The notes beneath the pieces are model-generated. The model saw only the letters and a program-made list of their open reading frames with translations. It was not told the DNA's origin and did no database searches. A DNA stretch of 24,549 nucleotides from a virus. Of the stretch, positions 19,327 through 24,549 are shown in pieces (the stretch's first letter is position 1; every line of letters starts with the position of its first letter). The DNA is taken from positions 1 to 24,549 of the IMG/VR virus record IMGVR_UViG_3300035698_000945; one strand, 5' to 3'. The position numbers and the translations under genes were made by a program.

Positions 19327-20726
19327 TGCCTCAAGTAGAAATACCCTTTATACAGGGAAAAGTTGACGATCCATTCTACCCGGTAAACATGTTTATGCTG
19401 CCTAAGTCTTTTGAGGGCAGAGATGCAATGCATGGGACTCCGGGTTTGACAACGAGAGTTGACTCGGGCATTACGTCTGAGGTTCGAGGACTGATAGTTG
19501 ACAAGAATAAAGAGTATGCGTATGCAGTTGTAGGAAACACTGTGCTCTTAATAGACAGCTCATGGAACAAATACGCTGCTGTAGTTACTCTTGACTCTTC
19601 TTCAGGCGCTGTTCAGATAGCAGTAAACTTAACTCAGGTAATGATAATCGACGGAGTATCTGGGTACATAGTAACTCGATCAGGAGTCACTCCTACAGTA
19701 GAAAAAATTACAGATACAGACTTTGTTGTTCCCTCGTCTATTACCATGCAAGACAACTACTTTATTGTAAGCAGTAAAGGAACGTTTTTCTTTCAACTGT
19801 CAGCTCTGAGTGATGGGCTAGACTGGGACGCGATAGATCTGGGAACAGCTGAGGGTGATCCTGACCCGTTAACAGCTATACTGTCAGATCATAGACAGCT
19901 ATTCCTGTGGGGGCCTAAAGCAGGAGAAGTATTCTACAACTCGGGAGCTACAGCGTTTCCTTTTGAAAGATATCCCGATGTATTTATTGAAAGCGGAATG
20001 GGAGCTACTGGCTCTTTAATTAAAGGAGACAACTCTCTATTCTACTTAGATGAAAACTTCTTAGTAAGACGTATGGAGGGCTTCGTTCCTAAAGTGATTT
20101 CTCCTCCCAACTTGAATCAAATAATAGAAAAGATGTCAGTCAAGTCTGACGCTAAGTGCTTTATGTACACTCTTCAAGGAGTCAAAGTTCTGGTAATTAT
20201 CTTTCCTACTGAAAACAAAACGTACTGTATAAACATGGCTACGGGTCTAACTCACCAGTGGTCCAGTAACAGACCGGGAGAGCGTCACAGATCTAACTGC
20301 CACGTAACGTTTAACGGTAAAGAATTAGTAGGCGACTACGAAAACGGAAAGATATACTCTCTTGAGCCCGAAGTCTACACTGACGCGGGCACAGCGATTA
20401 AGTGGAAATACACTTCTCCTACGTATCGATACAACAATAGACGACTGTTTCATAAAGAAATTGAAATTGAGTTTGAATCAGGCGTAGGACTCGTAGATGG
20501 ACAGGGAGACGATCCTCAAGTTATGTTAAGGTACTCTAGCAATGGAGGAAAAACGTGGTCTCCTGAGTATTGGAGAAGCATAGGTAAAATGGGTAAGTAT
20601 AATAAAAGAGTAAGATGGGCCCGTATGGGCGCAGACTTTAATAGAATATACGAAGTGTCTGGATCTGACCCAGTACCCAGATCATTCGTAGAAGCTCACA
20701 TGGATATAGAGGAGAGTCGTGGCTAA
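19326..20726 (+). CDS. Tail hub / DNA stabilisation protein, P22 gp10-like, 466 aa
   Basis: Resembles the P22 gp10 stabilisation protein, which seals the portal vertex after packaging. It opens with PFIQGKVDDPFYPVNMFMLP then GTPGLTTRVDSG, the same N-terminal layout (PVNM, then PGIT-like) as gp10. Repeating strand pairs such as DHRQLFLWGPKAGEVFYNSG (210-229) and IDKN... turns suggest the beta-propeller body, and the end has VMLRYSSNGGKTWSPEYWRS and a KRVRWARMG strand, like gp10's KRVLWKRVG. It is coupled to the adaptor gene by TAATG and overlaps the fibre gene by eight bases. Good confidence in family, moderate in exact role. Confidence 0.75.
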   Translation: MPQVEIPFIQGKVDDPFYPVNMFMLPKSFEGRDAMHGTPGLTTRVDSGITSEVRGLIVDKNKEYAYAVVGNTVLLIDSSWNKYAAVVTLDSSSGAVQIAVNLTQVMIIDGVSGYIVTRSGVTPTVEKITDTDFVVPSSITMQDNYFIVSSKGTFFFQLSALSDGLDWDAIDLGTAEGDPDPLTAILSDHRQLFLWGPKAGEVFYNSGATAFPFERYPDVFIESGMGATGSLIKGDNSLFYLDENFLVRRMEGFVPKVISPPNLNQIIEKMSVKSDAKCFMYTLQGVKVLVIIFPTENKTYCINMATGLTHQWSSNRPGERHRSNCHVTFNGKELVGDYENGKIYSLEPEVYTDAGTAIKWKYTSPTYRYNNRRLFHKEIEIEFESGVGLVDGQGDDPQVMLRYSSNGGKTWSPEYWRSIGKMGKYNKRVRWARMGADFNRIYEVSGSDPVPRSFVEAHMDIEESRG

Positions 20727-22494
20727 GCTTCAACCACCGCCCGATATAGCTTCACCCAGATTTCACGGATGGCTAAGAGATGTTTGGTACAAGTTAACTA
20801 AAGTTCTTGTCCAAGGAGACGCTGATCACCTCGTTAAGATCGACGATGAGGGAGAAGTCTCAGCATCTACTTTAGTTGAAAGTAAAGTTCTTGAAGATAC
20901 TGATATCAATGGTACTGCTGAAGAAATTGAAACTACAGTAGATCCTACAGGCACTGTTACTTTAAACTTAGCTGATGAAATTACAGGATTAGTAATTGCA
21001 CCTCCCGCTCATGTAGACTCTCATCTACCCGCGGGTTCTGACGGACTTCCTGTAGAAGCTCCCGCGGGCATTACTGGAATACAGTCTTCTTCAGAAGGCA
21101 ATAATGAAACGTTTGCAAGATCAGATCATCGTCATCAGATTTCACATAACATTACTAATAACTCTTTAGTAACTGTAGACGGTGAGCCTAACGACGATGA
21201 GTACGCAAAATTTACTGCAAACGGTTTAGAAGGCAGAACGTATGCAGAAGTTATAGAAGATCTTGCAGTAGTCCTTAGATCTGAATGGGATCAAAACGGT
21301 TTTCCAACTCCAGCAGAGGTGTCTCTTGCCTGGGACGATGGAACCTATACTCTAACAGTAAGTGGAGCATTTGACTATTACATTGCAGGCGTTAAGTACG
21401 CTAACGTAGACCCGATAGCAAAACAACTCACTGATGATGAAACGGGTCTTTGGGTATTTTATTTCTCTGCAGAGGGCGTTGTAACAGTAGTTAAGAATCC
21501 TTCACACGCACAGATTGATGACGTTATAAAAACTGCTTGTATCATAGCATACGTATATTGGAACACTGATTTAGATGACGGGCGTCTTATGCCAGAACTA
21601 CATGGTATGAGTATGTCGCCAGCCACGCATGAGTGGCTCCACGATAATATGCACGCGCAATACAAGAATGGTATGTCTCTTGCTGACTTTGTTATTAACG
21701 ACTCAGGAAATGATGCTGTTGATGCTCAATTCAGTGTATCTGCAGGTGAGGGATACGATGAAGATATCGAACTTGAACTGGATGAAGTAATATCTACAAC
21801 TGGTCTAGAAATATGGTTTTTAAACGGAGTTGTTTGGGAATGGGCTACAGATGCCGGATTCTCTGTAGTATCAGATGGAAGTGATCTTTTTTATAACGAT
21901 GCCGGAGGCCAAACTGCAGTAGGAAACAACGACTTTGTTTTATGCCACGTATTTGCTACTAATATATCGGGGGATGCGGGCGGTGATAGTAAGTTTATCG
22001 CTATCCAAGGTCAAAACACTTACACAACAATTAGGCGAGCTAGAGCAGGCGCAGATACAGAAATTAATTCTCTCGTATACGGGGACCTCCCGCTAGAAGA
22101 AGTTATAGCTGTGGCAACTGTTATCTTCCAAAATAAAGGTAGCACAGGGTATGGTGCTACAAGAACAACAGATTCTGGCGATGATTTTGTAGATTGGAGA
22201 ACGTCAGCGCCTACGGGTAGTAGCGGTTCTACGAATGATCACGAATCACTTTCAGGTCTTTTAGGTGGCGATCCGGGTGAACACTATCACATGGATTTAG
22301 CTGAGTATACAGAAATAATTGAATGGTTAGATTCTGTTACTTTAAGTTCTGATGGAACACTTGTTACTGCAGCAAACGCAACATTCGCTCAGTTAACTCT
22401 TACGCCCAGAGCAGATGCTCTTGAAGTAGCCGAGGGTGGAATTTTTTACGATAGTGATGATAAAAGTGTTTATTTATGCACATCTGCAGTATAA
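20719..22494 (+). CDS. Tail fibre / spike-like protein, 591 aa
   Basis: Starts at GTG 20719 inside the end of the gp10-like gene. The N-terminus is helical (RFHGWLRDVWYKLTKVLVQG), suitable for attachment to the tail hub; the rest is rich in beta strands and small residues. Fibre-type motifs: GLPVEAPAGITGIQSSSEGN with ETFARSDHRHQISH (about 104-142), LVTVDGEPNDDEYAKFTANG (about 151-170) and, near 505-535, NDHESLSGLLGGDPGEHYHM, a pattern common in phage fibres. No hydrolase active site was found, so it probably binds rather than degrades its receptor. It shares its 151-170 module with the next gene. Confidence 0.7.
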   Translation: MAKLQPPPDIASPRFHGWLRDVWYKLTKVLVQGDADHLVKIDDEGEVSASTLVESKVLEDTDINGTAEEIETTVDPTGTVTLNLADEITGLVIAPPAHVDSHLPAGSDGLPVEAPAGITGIQSSSEGNNETFARSDHRHQISHNITNNSLVTVDGEPNDDEYAKFTANGLEGRTYAEVIEDLAVVLRSEWDQNGFPTPAEVSLAWDDGTYTLTVSGAFDYYIAGVKYANVDPIAKQLTDDETGLWVFYFSAEGVVTVVKNPSHAQIDDVIKTACIIAYVYWNTDLDDGRLMPELHGMSMSPATHEWLHDNMHAQYKNGMSLADFVINDSGNDAVDAQFSVSAGEGYDEDIELELDEVISTTGLEIWFLNGVVWEWATDAGFSVVSDGSDLFYNDAGGQTAVGNNDFVLCHVFATNISGDAGGDSKFIAIQGQNTYTTIRRARAGADTEINSLVYGDLPLEEVIAVATVIFQNKGSTGYGATRTTDSGDDFVDWRTSAPTGSSGSTNDHESLSGLLGGDPGEHYHMDLAEYTEIIEWLDSVTLSSDGTLVTAANATFAQLTLTPRADALEVAEGGIFYDSDDKSVYLCTSAV

Positions 22495-22506
22495 GGAGAA
22501 AACACA

Positions 22507-22965
22507 ATGGCAGTTACATGGATTAAATTCGCTAAGGAAGATGAAGTAGTTCTTAAAACGTTATTCAATGCGCACACAGTGCTGGCAGCTACTGCAGATA
22601 ACACTCCTGCAGCGCTAACAGTAGGTGAACAAGAACTCGTAGGTCGCCTCACGGGAGGAAGCATCGATGGTATTGCTATTGGCATTGCTGATAACAACAT
22701 ACTGCAAGTAGACGGCTCGCCTAATAACACTGAGCATGCTATTTTTACTGCTTCGGGTATTGACGGCAAAACAGACGCTGAATTACTCGCTCTGTTAAGC
22801 GGTGACGCTGCCGCAGCTTTTGATTGGAATGATCAGGAACTGGAAAACGTGGTAATACACAACGTTGCAGATGCTGCAGCGCTGGCTGCGCTAGATCCAG
22901 TTATCGGTAAGCTGGCTTTTCAGGTCGATGAACTGTCATGGTACGGCTGTACGGTGGCGGCGTAA
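22507..22965 (+). CDS. Fibre-like paralogue A, 152 aa
   Basis: AAGGAG before the ATG. It begins MAVTWIKFAKEDEVVLKTLF, almost the same as the 87-aa gene at 23231 (MAVTWVKFAKDNE). Residues 66-90 (ILQVDGSPNNTEHAIFTASG and on) repeat the VDGxPNxxE-x-A-x-FTAxG module of the 591-aa fibre. The C-terminus ends with a short strand-rich tip (VIGKLAFQVDELSWYGC). Likely a small fibre or collar-tip subunit made from shared modules. The 88-aa gene downstream overlaps its stop. Confidence 0.6.
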   Translation: MAVTWIKFAKEDEVVLKTLFNAHTVLAATADNTPAALTVGEQELVGRLTGGSIDGIAIGIADNNILQVDGSPNNTEHAIFTASGIDGKTDAELLALLSGDAAAAFDWNDQELENVVIHNVADAAALAALDPVIGKLAFQVDELSWYGCTVAA

Positions 22966-23231
22966 TGGACGAGTTAGACAAAGCGAGAGTAAGAACTCGT
23001 CAAGAAACTGCAAAAAAGTTAGAAGCTATTGCTAAGGTGTACGAAGATAGTCTTGAACCAAAAGTAGTTTTATTATACCGTGCTCTTGAAGTAATAATCT
23101 CTCGCAGCGGTTTACCTCTGATCCACGTTAACTTAGTTCTTGATATGATGAAAGCTAAATGTATAGAATTGGCCACAGCAGGCTACGTTACAGACGGCGA
23201 TAGCAAGATTCCTTATAAGGAAAAAGATTAA
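22965..23231 (+). CDS. Helical hypothetical protein, 88 aa
   Basis: The ATG at 22965 overlaps the stop of the preceding gene (TAATG) and its own stop overlaps the next ATG. The protein is charged and helical (MDELDKARVRTRQETAKKLE, then VVLLYRALEVIISRSGLPL). It could be a chaperone or adaptor for the flanking fibre-like proteins, as short helical genes often sit beside fibre genes. No family recognised. An upstream in-frame start at 22938 is less likely. Confidence 0.6.
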   Translation: MDELDKARVRTRQETAKKLEAIAKVYEDSLEPKVVLLYRALEVIISRSGLPLIHVNLVLDMMKAKCIELATAGYVTDGDSKIPYKEKD

Positions 23232-23494
23232 TGGCTGTAACATGGGTAAAATTTGCTAAAGACAATGAAATCATAAAACTATCTGATCTAGTTGCTGAAG
23301 GCGATCTTCTTTACGCGTCAGCTGCCGGAACTCTTGCTATTTTATCAGCAGAGGATGATTCAGATGTGCTAACTTTAGCAGCAGGCATTCCTTCTTGGGC
23401 AGCGCAAGGCGCACCCGGCGCACATGGAGAAACACATCTATACGGTGAATCAGATCCGGTAGACGCTTTAATACAAATACAAGTTTTTTCATAG
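23231..23494 (+). CDS. Fibre-like paralogue B, 87 aa
   Basis: Shares the N-terminal MAVTW-x-KFAK with paralogue A, then has a short acidic strand region and ends with QGAPGAHGETHLYGESDPVD, a turn-rich segment of the kind found in phage fibre tips (GxHxxTHxxGxSDP). Start in TAATG with the upstream gene. A compact version of A lacking the VDG module, so it looks like a truncated or rearranged paralogue still under coding constraint. Confidence 0.6.
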   Translation: MAVTWVKFAKDNEIIKLSDLVAEGDLLYASAAGTLAILSAEDDSDVLTLAAGIPSWAAQGAPGAHGETHLYGESDPVDALIQIQVFS

Positions 23495-23502
23495 GAGAAA
23501 CT

Positions 23503-23856
23503 ATGGCAACGTTTTCAAAACAGTTTCTAAGTGGCAGTACTCAGGGTAAAGGAATTAAAGTTGCGGCTACAGCGACAGCCGGAACTACGATTCATACAGC
23601 CGTTGCCGGAACTTCCGATATGGATGAGATATGGGTCTATGCGGTCAATTCAAGCGCTACAGCGTGTAAGCTGACACTTGAATGGGGGGAGGCAACTGCT
23701 CCAGACGGTAATATTGAAATTACTATTCCGCCCGAAAGTGGTCTTATTTTGGTTACTCCCGGCTTACTTCTCCAAAATTCATTAGTGGTTAAAGCATTTG
23801 CGGCGGTTGCAGACGTTATAGTACTGCATGGTTATGCGAATAGGATCGCAGCATGA
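23503..23856 (+). CDS. Beta-sandwich-like virion protein, 117 aa
   Basis: AGGAGAAACT precedes the ATG. Alternating strands: KGIKVAATATAGTTIHTAVA, then CKLTLEWGEATAPDGNIEIT, IPPESGLILVTPGLLLQNSL and VVKAFAAVADVIVLHGYANR. Phage proteins with the same EWG...TIPP...G-L-L-V-x-PG layout occur beside fibre and adhesin genes; their role is unknown to me, though a structural or adhesin-support role is likely. Its stop overlaps the next start (ATGA). Confidence 0.6.
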   Translation: MATFSKQFLSGSTQGKGIKVAATATAGTTIHTAVAGTSDMDEIWVYAVNSSATACKLTLEWGEATAPDGNIEITIPPESGLILVTPGLLLQNSLVVKAFAAVADVIVLHGYANRIAA

Positions 23857-24549
23857 TGAGAGGAAGAGAAAGAGTATCAACGCTAGCAAGAACATGGCTT
23901 AACTGGCCTCCTTATGGAGCGCTAGCAGCGGGCGGAGTAATCACAACTGATGGTGATTACAAAATCCATACGTTTCTTTCAAGCGGAACTTTTGAGCCAT
24001 TCACTGATCTACTTGCTGAGTATCTAATCATTGCGGGCGGTGGGGGTGGAGGGCAGTATGGCGGGGGTGGCGGTGGCGGCGGGTACTTAACCGATAAGGG
24101 CCTTTTTATTCCTGTTGGTCTTCATACTGTTACTATAGGAGCGGGCGGGGCAGCCGCTGTAGGGGCTGGACTACATGGTTCTGATGGAACAGATTCGGTG
24201 CTCTATTCGCTTACTGCTCTTGGGGGCGGCGGTGGCGGCGGGCAGATTAATTACTTAGTTGCTACGCAAGCTAACGGTAATCCGGGAGGCTGTGGGGGCG
24301 GGGGAGGCTTTGGAAATGGCGCTCAATACGCTGCGGGTGCTGGAAGCCAAGGTGGCAACGGTGGGTCAGGATATTCCGTCGTCACTGTTGTTCGTGGGGG
24401 AGGTGGCGGGGGTGGCGCTAACGCGGTAGGTTTCTATGGGCATTCAAGTGGTGGTTATGGTGGCGCTGGTATAGCAACTTCGATTACCGGACATCCTATA
24501 CAGGTAAGCTGTGACGGCGGCGGTGGTGTTGATGGTCGAGGTGCAGGTA
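23853..24549 (+). CDS. Glycine-rich adhesin-like protein (runs off the window)
   Basis: Frame opens with ATGATG at 23853/23856, after GGATC; no stop before the window edge, at least 232 codons. The start is basic (MMRGRERVSTLARTW), then GVITTDGDYKIHTFLSSG and a strand LLAEYLIIAGGGGGG, after which long glycine runs alternate with short strands and turns (GGYLTDKGLFIPVGLHTVTI, then GGAAAVGAGLHGSDG). This matches the glycine-rich domains of phage tail-tip adhesins, where polyglycine II helices pack into a sandwich and the loops between them bind receptors. A variable receptor-binding tip is expected. C-terminus unseen. Confidence 0.7.
   Translation, partial: MMRGRERVSTLARTWLNWPPYGALAAGGVITTDGDYKIHTFLSSGTFEPFTDLLAEYLIIAGGGGGGQYGGGGGGGGYLTDKGLFIPVGLHTVTIGAGGAAAVGAGLHGSDGTDSVLYSLTALGGGGGGGQINYLVATQANGNPGGCGGGGGFGNGAQYAAGAGSQGGNGGSGYSVVTVVRGGGGGGGANAVGFYGHSSGGYGGAGIATSITGHPIQVSCDGGGGVDGRGAG

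Noticed and set aside
24030-24450. GGC/GGT-rich stretch as a DNA repeat or CRISPR-like array
   Set aside because: It is a glycine-codon bias of one open frame; no repeat-spacer regularity.

Overview
The window is part of the genome of a double-stranded DNA tailed phage (or a prophage-like element). It carries a complete packaging and head module (terminase small and large subunits, portal, scaffold, major capsid protein). The tail set is short: a head-to-tail adaptor, a P22 gp10-like stabiliser and fibres. No tape measure, sheath or long-tail genes are visible, so a podovirus-like particle is the best reading. The host cannot be named. A ribosome-modulation-factor-like gene and two heptosyltransferase-like enzymes hint weakly at a Gram-negative host. 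Most intergenic gaps are tiny and many neighbours overlap by 1-20 bases. No tRNA, rRNA, insertion sequence or CRISPR array was seen.

Layout. Positions 34-2087 hold a leftward operon of small genes, read from right to left: a SprT-like zinc metalloprotease, a 22-residue hydrophobic microprotein, three small unknown proteins, a zinc-binding miniprotein, a possible 27-residue linker ORF, an Rmf-like protein and a 49-residue protein. An extended -10 promoter at 751-779 restarts transcription inside it. Positions 2088-3347 are a non-coding, very AT-rich stretch of about 1.26 kb. It is full of short direct repeats, perfect palindromes and recurring motifs, and looks like a replication origin and/or divergent control region. 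Its right end holds a promoter and a roughly 94-base leader that can fold into a long hairpin plus pseudoknot just before the first rightward gene.

Positions 3348-6572 carry a primase-helicase-like replication protein, an unknown protein, a zinc-ribbon protein and a PDDEXK/Hjc-like nuclease. A second promoter at 6594-6622 precedes packaging and head genes (6655-14018). A UUCG-capped hairpin (14028-14049) closes the capsid block. An accessory cassette then sits between capsid and tail genes (14059-18272): a GT9-like glycosyltransferase, a zinc-ribbon methyltransferase, a ParB-like protein with an internal duplication, a coiled-coil protein, and a second GT9-like enzyme fused to a degenerate methyltransferase-like domain. 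Tail genes follow (18592 to the end), finishing with a family of short fibre-like paralogues and a glycine-rich adhesin-like protein cut by the window edge.

How it may work together: the left arm probably conditions the host; the right arm replicates, packages and assembles. The glycosyltransferase/methyltransferase/ParB cassette suggests that the phage modifies a glycan or another phage or host molecule late in infection. The strongest candidates for something undescribed are the structured leader of the replication gene, the repeat and palindrome field beside it, a three-copy promoter family, and the glycosylation cassette. All functional calls rest on motif recognition by eye; no search was run.
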